Positions 1 through 7,860 of a stretch of DNA of 36,112 bases are shown here, piece after piece. Positions within the stretch are counted from its first letter, which is position 1. The number at the start of each line of letters is the position of its first letter. The notes beneath the pieces are model-generated. The model saw only the letters and a list, made by a program, of their open reading frames with translations. It searched no databases and had not been told where the DNA came from. The stretch comes from an uncultured Chloroflexota bacterium (GTDB taxonomy: Bacteria > Chloroflexota > UBA11872 > UBA12225), in NCBI GenBank assembly GCA_902805635.1, contig CADCTC010000178.1, forward strand, positions 9,990 through 46,101. Direction: 5' to 3'. The translations under genes were made by a program, and so were the position numbers.

Positions 1-1433
1 TCGGCGAAGTGGCCGGAATAGACGTACAGCGCGAAGTGCCGGCGTGTCATGGCAACGTCCCCGTCACCCGCATTCGCCCGCAGCCAGTCCCCCGCCTCAA
101 GGAAGCGCGCCCACTCCGGCCGCTCCGCGTAGTACGCTGCCGCTCCAGTTCCCCGCTCCATCGCCCGCGCGTTCTCTATCGCCTGCCTCCCGCTCAGCAC
201 CGCGAACAGCGCGCACGCGCCGAATAGTCCCATCGCTCCGGCAGCCGGCGCTACTCGGGCCAGTCGCACTGGGGAAACCGGCAGCAGGGCAAAGGCTCGT
301 CCCTTGCCGTCCTGGCCGCCTTTCACCAGAGTTCCCGCCCCCGCAGGACCCTTTCTTTCCAGCCACTCCCGCAACCACTCCACCCCACACAGGCCGTACA
401 CCCCCAGTAGCGGGATGATCGGCAACAGATAGCGCCCCGTCTTGATCGGCCAAAACAACACGGAGATACACACCGCCGCCACCGCCCACTCTGCCGCGCC
501 GCCGGCGACCCGCGCACTGCGTAGTGCGCCCAGCAGCAGCAGCGTGGCCCCAGCCGTTGCCAGGAGCAGCCCCAGCGGACCAAAAGCGGCTGGCTTTCCA
601 ACGATGAACGACGCGTTGTCGGCGGCACGAGCCAGCAGGTCACCCGCGCCGGCCGTGCCGGCCGTTGGATCCTGGTACTGCGCGGCCGAGAGCTCTTCCA
701 GATACCGCCACCCGCCGGCTAGTGACGCATCCCGCACCCACCACGGCAGCATGCACACCACGAAGGCGCTGGTAACGGCCAGCGCATCCTTGCGCGGGCG
801 GCACAGCCAAGCCCATGCCAGCACACCAGCCGCGGCCACCAGGCCGATAGAGCGCAGATAGGCGCCGAGCGCCAGCAGCGCGCCCAGCGCCAGCCAGTCC
901 CGCACGCGCCGGTCGGGTCCGTTGGCGCTCCGCTCCGCCCACGCCAGTGCCGCAAGGAACACCGGCACGTACGGCACATCCGACATCACCTGGGTGGCGA
1001 AACGTATCGCTACCGGGTTGAGGAGAAACAGCGCAACTGCCCCCGCGGCCCACTCAGCGCGTAATCGCCGCCGCGCCAGTGGCCAGAGGACCAGCGCGCA
1101 CATCAGGAGCGTCGCGGCCGTCACCACCTTCGCCGGGATGATCGCGGCGTATGGGGTGGCAGCCGTCCCCGTGGCCAGCATCGTCCCTGCCAGTAGCGCC
1201 GGATACCCCGGGGGGTAGCGGTTGTGCGGCGGCCGCTCCGGGCTGTTGACCCAGGCGTAGCCGTGTCCTGTCGCCAGGCCCTGCCCCAGCACCAGGAACT
1301 CGGCGTCGTCGCCGAAATCACCCAGATATGGGTTGAGGTGCGTCCCCAGCAGTGCCAGCGTGAGCGCCACCGACACCCCCAGGATCCAGCCCGCCCATCC
1401 GGTAGCGGCGCGCGCTCCCGTCCGGCGCGTCAC
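1..1433 (-). CDS. GT39/ArnT-like membrane glycosyltransferase (C-terminus cut by window edge)
   Basis: The minus-strand frame is open from a GTG at 1433 to the window edge, giving 477 codons without a stop, so the C-terminus is missing. The GTG overlaps the TGA of the upstream gene (GTGA), which indicates translational coupling. The protein begins with a hydrophobic segment (about residues 13-30). A first outer loop carries an acidic pair (D42-D43) followed by the motif YPPGYP, as in GT39/ArnT-type GT-C enzymes, which move a sugar from a polyprenyl-phosphate donor on the outer face of the membrane. About eight to ten further hydrophobic segments follow, then a soluble portion containing WLRANAGDGDV, like the C-terminal domain of such proteins. 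The family is inferred from architecture; donor and acceptor are unknown. It pairs with the similar gene just upstream. Confidence 0.85.
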   Translation of the reverse strand, partial: MTRRTGARAATGWAGWILGVSVALTLALLGTHLNPYLGDFGDDAEFLVLGQGLATGHGYAWVNSPERPPHNRYPPGYPALLAGTMLATGTAATPYAAIIPAKVVTAATLLMCALVLWPLARRRLRAEWAAGAVALFLLNPVAIRFATQVMSDVPYVPVFLAALAWAERSANGPDRRVRDWLALGALLALGAYLRSIGLVAAAGVLAWAWLCRPRKDALAVTSAFVVCMLPWWVRDASLAGGWRYLEELSAAQYQDPTAGTAGAGDLLARAADNASFIVGKPAAFGPLGLLLATAGATLLLLGALRSARVAGGAAEWAVAAVCISVLFWPIKTGRYLLPIIPLLGVYGLCGVEWLREWLERKGPAGAGTLVKGGQDGKGRAFALLPVSPVRLARVAPAAGAMGLFGACALFAVLSGRQAIENARAMERGTGAAAYYAERPEWARFLEAGDWLRANAGDGDVAMTRRHFALYVYSGHFA

Positions 1434-2905
1434 AACGCCTGCCGGGAGTGAGGCAGCGCCCCCACCGGCGCTCCTGCTGCCCGAGACGCCGTTCGACCAG
1501 CCAGCGAGGGCGCGAGGCGTGGCGCGATGGAGCTCGCGACTCGCACGACTGCCAGCGCTGCCAAGATGATCAGGAACGGCTCGATCTGCATGCGCAGTCT
1601 GATCCCGGCGAAGACCGCCGCCTTGGTGGCAACGCTGAACAACACGTATCCCACCAGCGGCAAGAACCGGCCACCGCGCCGCAGCGCCAGCACCAGCCCA
1701 GCCGCCATGAACGGCAGCAGCGTCCCATATGACAGCAGGCTGATCAACGCATACTGCCGGTTTACGTCATTGGAGGGGGTCAGCTTGAACAGCAGCACCA
1801 GCTTGTTCGCCATGAACCACAGCGTGCGGCCGGGGTCAGCCATCATGAATTCAAGAGCCTGTGACCGCATCACCGCCTCGCGCTGCGGTTCACTCAGGCC
1901 CGGCGCGGAATCCCCCGGCGCCGTCACCACCGGTCCAGCGTCCGGGTCCCCAAAGGCAGGAAACGGCACCGTCCGCACCGTCTGATCCGCCGTCATGGTT
2001 GGGTGGTAGTACTTGTAGAGGTTGTAGCCCAGCTTGGTTGTCGTCAGCACCGGTGCCCCCAGCGTCACCTGGTTCCGCGCCACCCACGGCGCCATCACCA
2101 CCGCTACTCCAACCAGACCCACCGCCGCCAGCCAAAGCCGCACCCGGAGCGGCCCTTTGGTGCGGACGTCCCGATCCTTGTGTCCCTCTCCTATGGGAGA
2201 GACGGGTGAATGCCCGCCCGGAGGGATCAAGGGCAGAGGGCCGGGCCCTGGGGCCGAAGGCCAGGGTGAGGTCCGCCACGCCGCCCACGCGATGTACGCC
2301 AGCCCGAACAAATACGCCTCGGCCCGGCACAGCGCCGCCAGCCCGATGACCAGCCCCAGCACTAGAAACCACCCAGCGCGCCCAGACTCTTCGGCCATCA
2401 GCCCCGCCGCGAACACTGCCAGGATCAGCACCATGAACAGCGTCTCTGTCAGCAGCTGGCCGGAGTAGTAGATGAAGAACGGGTACGCGGTAGAGACCGC
2501 CGCCGCCAGCAGGCCTACGCCACGTCCGGCTAGCCGCCAGCCGAGCCAGAACGTCAGCGCGACCGCAACTCCACCCAGCGCCGCCTGCGCCACGCGCACC
2601 AGAGGGACGCTGTGGCCCGCCACGGCGTAGATGCCGGCCAGGAACAGTGGATACAACGCATCCCAGAAAGCTGTCGGCACGTCCGAGCCGGCAGGGTAGT
2701 AGAACGACGCGCCCGAAAAACCACGCCCCGCCAGCAGATTCCGGGCAATCTGGTCGTACGTCAGCGGGTCCGCCTCGAACGTCACCACGATTCGCGGCGG
2801 CAGCGTGGCCGCGTAGGCCAGCCGCAGCAGCACTGCCAGCAGCGGCAGCAGCGCGAGGCCCCACACGTCTGCACGCCGCACCATTCGCGAGAGGGAGACC
2901 ACCAC
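1430..2905 (-). CDS. GT39-like multi-pass membrane glycosyltransferase
   Basis: This 491-residue, very hydrophobic protein has the GT-C layout. An N-terminal membrane segment (about residues 14-34) is followed by a loop with acidic residues D46 and D51 and the stretch LLAGRGF, then the YPLFLAGIYA segment typical of ArnT/PMT-type enzymes, and about ten more membrane spans. Such proteins use polyprenyl-phosphate sugars outside the membrane; the substrate cannot be told. Start: GTG at 2905 gives the longest form and an ATG at 2884 (residue 8) is also possible; neither has a clear Shine-Dalgarno. Residues about 212-243 (PSAPGPGP through SPIGEG) are a Pro/Gly-rich stretch encoded by a palindrome-rich repeat and look inserted between two spans. 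The stop overlaps the next gene by 4 bases. The gene is divergent from the radical SAM gene across 130 bases. Confidence 0.88.
   Translation of the reverse strand: MVVSLSRMVRRADVWGLALLPLLAVLLRLAYAATLPPRIVVTFEADPLTYDQIARNLLAGRGFSGASFYYPAGSDVPTAFWDALYPLFLAGIYAVAGHSVPLVRVAQAALGGVAVALTFWLGWRLAGRGVGLLAAAVSTAYPFFIYYSGQLLTETLFMVLILAVFAAGLMAEESGRAGWFLVLGLVIGLAALCRAEAYLFGLAYIAWAAWRTSPWPSAPGPGPLPLIPPGGHSPVSPIGEGHKDRDVRTKGPLRVRLWLAAVGLVGVAVVMAPWVARNQVTLGAPVLTTTKLGYNLYKYYHPTMTADQTVRTVPFPAFGDPDAGPVVTAPGDSAPGLSEPQREAVMRSQALEFMMADPGRTLWFMANKLVLLFKLTPSNDVNRQYALISLLSYGTLLPFMAAGLVLALRRGGRFLPLVGYVLFSVATKAAVFAGIRLRMQIEPFLIILAALAVVRVASSIAPRLAPSLAGRTASRAAGAPVGALPHSRQAL
2180..2272. repeat. Palindrome-rich repeat element inside the GT39-like gene
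   Basis: Within about 90 bases there is a perfect 6-base stem CTCTCC/GGAGAG with a 4-base loop (2186-2201), a GGGCCGGGCCC-type palindrome, and a CCTGG...CCAGG hairpin around GGCCGAAGGCC. The encoded peptide is low-complexity Pro/Gly and interrupts an otherwise typical membrane protein between spans. The mix of short palindromes resembles dispersed intergenic repeat elements of many high-GC bacteria. That it is a mobile or dispersed element is an inference from a single copy here. Confidence 0.5.
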
Positions 2906-3035
2906 GGGTGTCAGGGTCCGGTAGAGTTGCTTCTAGTACCAACGGTGCACGTCCCCTACTGACGCTGCGCCACTCTGTCACTCATCCTCGCTACCCGGCT
3001 CCGGCAGGACGCGTTAGGAAGGCGAGTTTTACCCC

Positions 3036-4268
3036 GTGAACACCGTCGATCAGGCCATCAAGCTGGTGCGTAACTGGCGCCGCCACCAGGCGGTGATCCA
3101 TCCGCGCACGGCGCGCTTCCTCTACCACTGGATGCGCGGCAGCACCACGCTGCCGTATCCGCCCCTCAAGCTGCACCTGGAGCCCACCAGCGTCTGCAAC
3201 CTGCGCTGTCCCATGTGCCCCCAGGCCATCGACGCGGTCAAGGGTGATACGGGCTACATCAACGTCGACCTCTACAAGAAGATCGTTGACGAGGCCAAAG
3301 ACTTTGCGCTGGAGATCAACCTGTTCTTCCGCGGCGAGCCGCTCCTCCATAAGCAGATGTCCGAGATCCTCCGCTACGGACGGGACAACCGCGTGCGCCT
3401 GCACGTGAACACCAACGCCACCATCCTGCGTGAGCAGCAGTCGCGCATGCTCATCGAAGACGGCGCCTCCAAGGTCACCATCTCCTTTGACGGCCCGGAC
3501 AAAGAGCACTACGAGAAGATGCGCAAGGGCGCCAAGTACGAGCGCACGCTGGAAAACGTGCGCGGGTTCCTCAGCCTGGTAGCCGAATACCGTCGCAACG
3601 GCTGGCCTACCCCTTACACCGTGATGCAGGTCATCCTGCCGTACGACCCGGAATCGCCCGGCCCCAACGTCCCCGACCACATGAAGGCCATCTTCGAGGG
3701 CCTCCCGGTAGACGAGTGGGACCCCCTCTGGCCGCACGGCTGGGCCGGCGTCATGCAGGAGAACGGCACCATCCAGGCGCAGCCCTACGGCGAGAACTAC
3801 CACCCCTGCAACTGGCTCTGGAAGAGCCTGGCCATCTACTGGGACGGTCGCGTCGCCTCTTGCTGCGCCGACTTCTCCGGCGATCAGGTCATCGGCGACG
3901 TCAAGACGCAGTCGCTGCGAGAGATCTGGAACGGCCCCGGCATGGTGAAGCTGCGCACCATGCAGGTGGAGGGCCGCCAGAAGGACGCGCCGCTGTGCTC
4001 CGGCTGCGATGCAGTCTGGCAGAAAGACAGCACCGCCTGGAGCGCCTTCAGTGCCATTGAGAGCCGCATCCGCCCCGCGGACATGCCTGTGGGCAAGCGC
4101 AAGGACGGCGCCCCGCGCCCCGGCGAGATCGTGCTCTCCCCCGTCGCCGCCGACGTTGGCGTCGAAGGACAGGCAGCCCTTGCCGCCGCCGCCAACGGCT
4201 ACATGCCCAACGGTAAGCCAGTCCGCCCCATCATGGACCAGCCGCCCGTCACCACGGCCCTGAACTGA
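3036..4268 (+). CDS. Radical SAM protein with SPASM domain
   Basis: This 410-residue protein has the radical SAM iron-sulfur motif CNLRCPMC (C54, C58, C61), preceded by a beta strand (LHLEPTSV) as usual in the partial TIM barrel. FRGEPLL (GGEP-like) and NTNATIL further on match other barrel strands. The C-terminal part has cysteines C258, C276, C277, C321 and C324, with the contexts DGRVASCC and LREIWNG that are characteristic of a SPASM domain holding auxiliary clusters. The family does radical chemistry on peptides or small substrates, and related proteins occur in sugar and surface-glycan clusters; the substrate here is unknown. Start GTG at 3036 has AGGAAGG 13 bases upstream, a longish spacing. 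The last 50 residues are low-complexity and may be disordered. It heads the plus-strand glycan series, 15 bases before a GT4 gene. Confidence 0.93.
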   Translation: MNTVDQAIKLVRNWRRHQAVIHPRTARFLYHWMRGSTTLPYPPLKLHLEPTSVCNLRCPMCPQAIDAVKGDTGYINVDLYKKIVDEAKDFALEINLFFRGEPLLHKQMSEILRYGRDNRVRLHVNTNATILREQQSRMLIEDGASKVTISFDGPDKEHYEKMRKGAKYERTLENVRGFLSLVAEYRRNGWPTPYTVMQVILPYDPESPGPNVPDHMKAIFEGLPVDEWDPLWPHGWAGVMQENGTIQAQPYGENYHPCNWLWKSLAIYWDGRVASCCADFSGDQVIGDVKTQSLREIWNGPGMVKLRTMQVEGRQKDAPLCSGCDAVWQKDSTAWSAFSAIESRIRPADMPVGKRKDGAPRPGEIVLSPVAADVGVEGQAALAAAANGYMPNGKPVRPIMDQPPVTTALN

Positions 4269-4283
4269 AGCCGAGCGCTGCGT

Positions 4284-5480
4284 GTGCGCATCCTGATCGT
4301 CTCCAACCTCTTCCCGCCCGACATCGGTGGGCCGGCGACCTATGTCCCCAAGATCGCTGCCGAGCTAGCCGGGCGTGGCCACAGCATTGGAGTGGTCGGC
4401 GGCGCGCCGCCGGGGTATGTGAACGGTTCAGACGAGCCTCGCCCGTACCCGGTGTTCCGCGTCTCGCGCGGGCTGCCCCTGCTGAAGCGCCTGGCCGTGG
4501 CGTGCCAGCTGTTGTTCCGCGCCGCGCGCCGGGCTGATGCGCTGTATGTTCAGGGTCTCGCCGGTCCGGAAATGGCTGCCGTGCTCGTCGGCCGCCTGCT
4601 CGGCAAGCCGGTCGCGCTAAAGATCGTTGGCGACAACGCCTGGGAGTACGCCATCCGCAAGGGCCTCACCGACGACGGCATCGACGACTTCCAGCGGAAC
4701 GCCTACGGTCCCAAGCTGCGCCTGGTCCGGGCACTCGTGCACAATTACGCCCGGCTGGTCTCGCGCCTGATCGTGCCCAGCGAGTACCTCAAGGGCATCG
4801 TGCGCGGGTGGGGCGTCCCCGAAGACCGTGTCGTAGTCATCCGCAACGCCCTCACCACGCAGCCCATCGATCTGGAACGCCGCGCCGCGGAGCAGCCCGC
4901 CCTTAAGCGTGAGCTCGGCCTGGACGGACCCCTGCTCGTCACGTCGGCCCGCCTCTACCCCTGGAAGAATCTGGACTTCCTGATCGACGTCGCGCCTCAT
5001 CTACCTGAAGGCATGCGCCTCGCGATTGTCGGCGGCGGCCCCGACCACGCGGCGCTCGCAGAGCGCGCTCGCGCCGCCGGCGTGGCGGATCGGGTGCGCA
5101 TCACGGGAGACGTATCCCACGACGAGGTGCAGCGCTACCTGCGCGCAGCCGACGTGTTCATCCTCAACACCCGCTACGAGGGCCTCTCTCACGTCATGCT
5201 CGAAGCGATGGCAGCCGGTGCCCCCGTCCTCGCTTCCCGCGTCGGCGGCAACCCTGAGGTGATAGCGCACGAGCGGAACGGCTTGCTCGTGCCGCTCGAC
5301 GACCGCGCGGCCATCCTGGCCGCGATTTCCCGGCTGCACACGGATCATCAGTTCGCCGACAGCCTCCGGCGGCATGCTGCTCTAGACGTGCGCGCGTTCC
5401 GCTGGGACGTACTCGTAGAGCGGACCACTGCCACGCTGGAAAGCCTTGCACCGCCCCGCATGGCCGCGGCGCCGGCTTAG
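4284..5480 (+). CDS. GT4 family glycosyltransferase
   Basis: This 398-residue GT-B fold enzyme opens with a Rossmann-type strand and the glycine-rich acceptor loop (FPPDIGGPATYV), as in GT4 retaining glycosyltransferases. The C-terminal half has LYPWKNLDFLID, a donor-domain strand with the basic residue that contacts the nucleotide-sugar phosphate, and a canonical EX7E motif (E299 and E307, EGLSHVMLE), followed by GGNPEVI. It should transfer a sugar from a nucleotide donor to a lipid-linked or glycan acceptor at the inner membrane face. The GTG start at 4284 places the first strand right at the N-terminus. A 92-base gap with a hairpin repeat follows. Confidence 0.93.
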   Translation: MRILIVSNLFPPDIGGPATYVPKIAAELAGRGHSIGVVGGAPPGYVNGSDEPRPYPVFRVSRGLPLLKRLAVACQLLFRAARRADALYVQGLAGPEMAAVLVGRLLGKPVALKIVGDNAWEYAIRKGLTDDGIDDFQRNAYGPKLRLVRALVHNYARLVSRLIVPSEYLKGIVRGWGVPEDRVVVIRNALTTQPIDLERRAAEQPALKRELGLDGPLLVTSARLYPWKNLDFLIDVAPHLPEGMRLAIVGGGPDHAALAERARAAGVADRVRITGDVSHDEVQRYLRAADVFILNTRYEGLSHVMLEAMAAGAPVLASRVGGNPEVIAHERNGLLVPLDDRAAILAAISRLHTDHQFADSLRRHAALDVRAFRWDVLVERTTATLESLAPPRMAAAPA

Positions 5481-5496
5481 TAACCGCTTCACTACT

Positions 5497-5550
5497 CCGT
5501 TCGTGGTGAGCCTGTCGAACCACACCCTTCGACAAGCTCGGGGCGAACGG
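5497..5550. repeat. REP-like imperfect inverted repeat (23-base arms)
   Basis: Arms 5497-5519 and 5528-5550 pair at 18 of 23 positions around an 8-base loop. The outer CCGTTCG/CGAACGG and the inner TGTCGAA/TTCGACA blocks match perfectly. The core TTCGACAAGCTC is a form I know as a common dispersed repeat in many bacterial genomes. It sits in the 92-base gap between two glycosyltransferase genes, where the hairpin could attenuate or stabilise the transcript. There is no T-run, so it is not a standard intrinsic terminator. Confidence 0.75.
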
Positions 5551-5572
5551 AGGTATTGAAGCCTCCACCTCG

Positions 5573-6646
5573 ATGAGCCGCATCGTCTTCATCACCCAGT
5601 CCTACCGTCCGGAAGACACCATCGTCGGCGTCGCCCGCGATTGGGTGCACGCCCTCGCCTCACGTTCGGACGGTGTTGACGTCATAGCCCTCACCGCGCA
5701 GCAGCCCCCCGCCGCGTCAGGCCGTGTGCGCGTGTACTCCTTGGGCAAAGACACCGGCGCCGGCCGTGCGGCGCAGGCACGCGCCTTCTACGTGGCGCTC
5801 GCCAAGACACTGCCAGGCGCGGCGGCGGTGTTCGTCCACATGGTGCCCCGCTACGCCGTGCTCGCTGCGCCGCTCGCGCTGGCACTGCGCCGGCCGATGG
5901 CGCTCTGGTATGCCCAAGGCGGCACCAGCCGCGCCCTGCACGCTGCTACACGCTTGGTGACGTGGATCCTCACACCCACGCGTGATAGCTTTCCCTTCTC
6001 CGGACCGGCAGTAGACAGGCGCCTGCGCATCACCGGCCACGGTGTGGACACCCGCCGCTACGCACCTACAGACTCGGGCGCTGAATCGCCTGAAACGGGC
6101 CGGCTGCTCGCCGCCGGCCGCCTCTCACCGGCTAAGCGCTACGAAGCACTGCTGGACGCCCTGGCGCTCACGCGCACGCCGCGCTGGCAGCTACGCCTGG
6201 CAACCGGCTCCAGCTACGCCACGAACCATGCCTATGAAACGTCAATTCGGCAGCGCGTTGAGAGCCTCCATCTGAGCGACCGGGTGTCATTCCTTGGGCA
6301 CGTGGACTACGAGGCCATGCCGCGCGAGTACCGCGCCGCCTGGCTCCTGGCGCACACCAGCGGCACCGGCAGCCTCGACAAGGTCGTCCTGGAGGCAGCG
6401 GCGTGTGGCACTCCGGTTGTTTCCACGGCTCCGTCGTCGGAGCCGGTCCTCCGGTCGGTAGACCAGCGCCTGTGCCCCCCAGGGAACGACCCGCAGGCGC
6501 TCGCGCAGGCACTGGACACCATGCTCGGCTGGTCGCACGAGCAGCGAGGGGAAGTTGGCGCGGCGCTGCGCGCCGAAGTGGTGCGCAGCCACAGCCTCGA
6601 TCGCTGGGCCGACGGGGTCGCCGCAATCCTAAGCCGGCGGGCATAG
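5573..6646 (+). CDS. GT4-type glycosyltransferase with altered EX7E motif
   Basis: This 357-residue GT-B protein has an N-terminal acceptor domain starting MSRIVFITQSYRPED. The linker ITGHGVDTRRYAP is the typical GVD..RF-like GT4 junction, and the donor domain has AAGRLSPAKRYEALLDAL and LGHVDYEAMPREYRAA. In the EX7E position the first glutamate is replaced by glycine (G266) while E274 is kept (GSLDKVVLE). GT4 activity is therefore probable but less certain than for its neighbours. ATG at 5573 gives the right N-terminus. It lies downstream of the hairpin repeat and 68 bases before the next transferase gene. Confidence 0.9.
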   Translation: MSRIVFITQSYRPEDTIVGVARDWVHALASRSDGVDVIALTAQQPPAASGRVRVYSLGKDTGAGRAAQARAFYVALAKTLPGAAAVFVHMVPRYAVLAAPLALALRRPMALWYAQGGTSRALHAATRLVTWILTPTRDSFPFSGPAVDRRLRITGHGVDTRRYAPTDSGAESPETGRLLAAGRLSPAKRYEALLDALALTRTPRWQLRLATGSSYATNHAYETSIRQRVESLHLSDRVSFLGHVDYEAMPREYRAAWLLAHTSGTGSLDKVVLEAAACGTPVVSTAPSSEPVLRSVDQRLCPPGNDPQALAQALDTMLGWSHEQRGEVGAALRAEVVRSHSLDRWADGVAAILSRRA

Positions 6647-6714
6647 TCGCCGGGCCCGCCACGCCCGCCAGACCGCCTTTCACGGTCACACAACCGTTCT
6701 TGTCTGCGAACCCG

Positions 6715-7860
6715 ATGCCTCTGCGCGTGCTCTACGTGTTCACCGCCCGCAAGCGCGGCCTGGTCGCCGCCGTTGAGCGTGGTGAAGCGCCGGATACGCT
6801 GCTGTTCGGACTCAACCACGTCGCCGCACATGGCATCGACGCCGCGTTCCACGAACCCGACTACGGTCGCGTCGGTCGCGTCTTCGCCCGACAGGTGGGC
6901 CGTCTCGGTCCCGACGCGCTTCAGCTGCGCACGCTGCCTCGATTCACGGACTATGACGTGGTCTTCCTCACCGGCGCGTGGCCGTTGCTTCTCGCGGCGC
7001 GAGCCATTCCCGCGCACCGGCGGCCCAAGCTGGTCTGGCTGAACATGACGCTGACCAACCTCATCCGCCGCGGCGGGTGGCGCGCGCGCGCCGTGACGAT
7101 GGCCGTCCGCCACGCCGACCGAATCGTCTGCGTTGCCGAGTTCCAGCGCCGGTTCCTGCACGAGCGTCTGGGCATCCCCTACCACCGCTTGCCACTCTGC
7201 CTCTCCGGCACCGACGTCGACTTCTATGACCCCTCCATGGCCGCCGGCCCCCCGAAGAGCAACGCCAATGAGCTTGCCGGCAAGGGCGTCGTTCTCGCCG
7301 CCGGCCGCGACGCCGGACGCGATTACGGCACGCTCGTCCGCGCCAGCCGGGACGCTAGCTACCAGCTGCGCCTGGTGTGCAGCCCGCGCAACGTGCGCGA
7401 CGTCACGCTTCCTCCCACCGCCGTCGTGCGCTACGACATCTCACAGATCGAGCTACGCGACGAATACGCCGCCAGCGACGTGGTGGTGGTCCCGACGCAA
7501 GGGGATGGCTCAACCACGGGCTCTGATTGCTCGGGCACGCTGGTGCTGCTCGATGCGCTCGCCATGGCGCGGCCGGCGATCATCACAGACCGTGAGTCCG
7601 TCGGGGATTACCTGCCAGCGGTCCGCAGTGCCGCCCCGCAGGCTCGAGCATTGCCCGGCATCGGCGCGCTTCGCGTTCCGGCCGGCGATCCAGCTGCCCT
7701 CCGCGACGGTGTTGGCTGGGTGCTCGCTGAGCGCGGCGATGCCCAGTTGCTGGCAGAAGAAGGCCAGGCGCACGTACACGAGCACCTGACCACCCGCCAC
7801 TTCGCGTCACGCGTCGCAGCCGTGTTTCATGAAGTCGCTTCCAGCCGGGGCGCGCCGTGA
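6715..7860 (+). CDS. GT4-like glycosyltransferase with degenerate catalytic motif
   Basis: This protein is 381 residues from the ATG at 6715. The frame stays open upstream to 6403, but that part overlaps the previous gene, and the predicted first beta strand (LRVLYVFTARKRGL) begins at 6715. Recognisable GT-B features are LTGAWPLLLAAR, the linker LCLSGTDVDFYDP, AAGRDAGRDYGTLVRA (donor-domain strand) and YAASDVVVVPTQGDGS. The EX7E positions are C272 and D280 (CSGTLVLLD), so both glutamates are replaced. The fold assignment is good; catalytic competence and donor are uncertain. It overlaps the next gene by 4 bases (GTGA). Confidence 0.88.
   Translation: MPLRVLYVFTARKRGLVAAVERGEAPDTLLFGLNHVAAHGIDAAFHEPDYGRVGRVFARQVGRLGPDALQLRTLPRFTDYDVVFLTGAWPLLLAARAIPAHRRPKLVWLNMTLTNLIRRGGWRARAVTMAVRHADRIVCVAEFQRRFLHERLGIPYHRLPLCLSGTDVDFYDPSMAAGPPKSNANELAGKGVVLAAGRDAGRDYGTLVRASRDASYQLRLVCSPRNVRDVTLPPTAVVRYDISQIELRDEYAASDVVVVPTQGDGSTTGSDCSGTLVLLDALAMARPAIITDRESVGDYLPAVRSAAPQARALPGIGALRVPAGDPAALRDGVGWVLAERGDAQLLAEEGQAHVHEHLTTRHFASRVAAVFHEVASSRGAP

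Noticed and set aside
1890-2981. Minus-strand open frame of 363 codons overlapping the GT39-like gene
   Set aside because: It lies in a different frame of the same strand and gives an Ala/Arg/Gly-rich product; the other frame encodes a coherent membrane protein.
2906-3035. Divergent promoter pair
   Set aside because: I could not find a convincing -10/-35 pair on either strand in this 130-base region, so none is listed.
5497-5550. Intrinsic terminator
   Set aside because: The hairpin has no following T-run, and its sequence matches a dispersed repeat family better.
6403-6714. Upstream extension of the GT4-like gene at 6715
   Set aside because: The extension overlaps the C-terminal part of the previous gene. 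The conserved N-terminal strand starts at the ATG at 6715.
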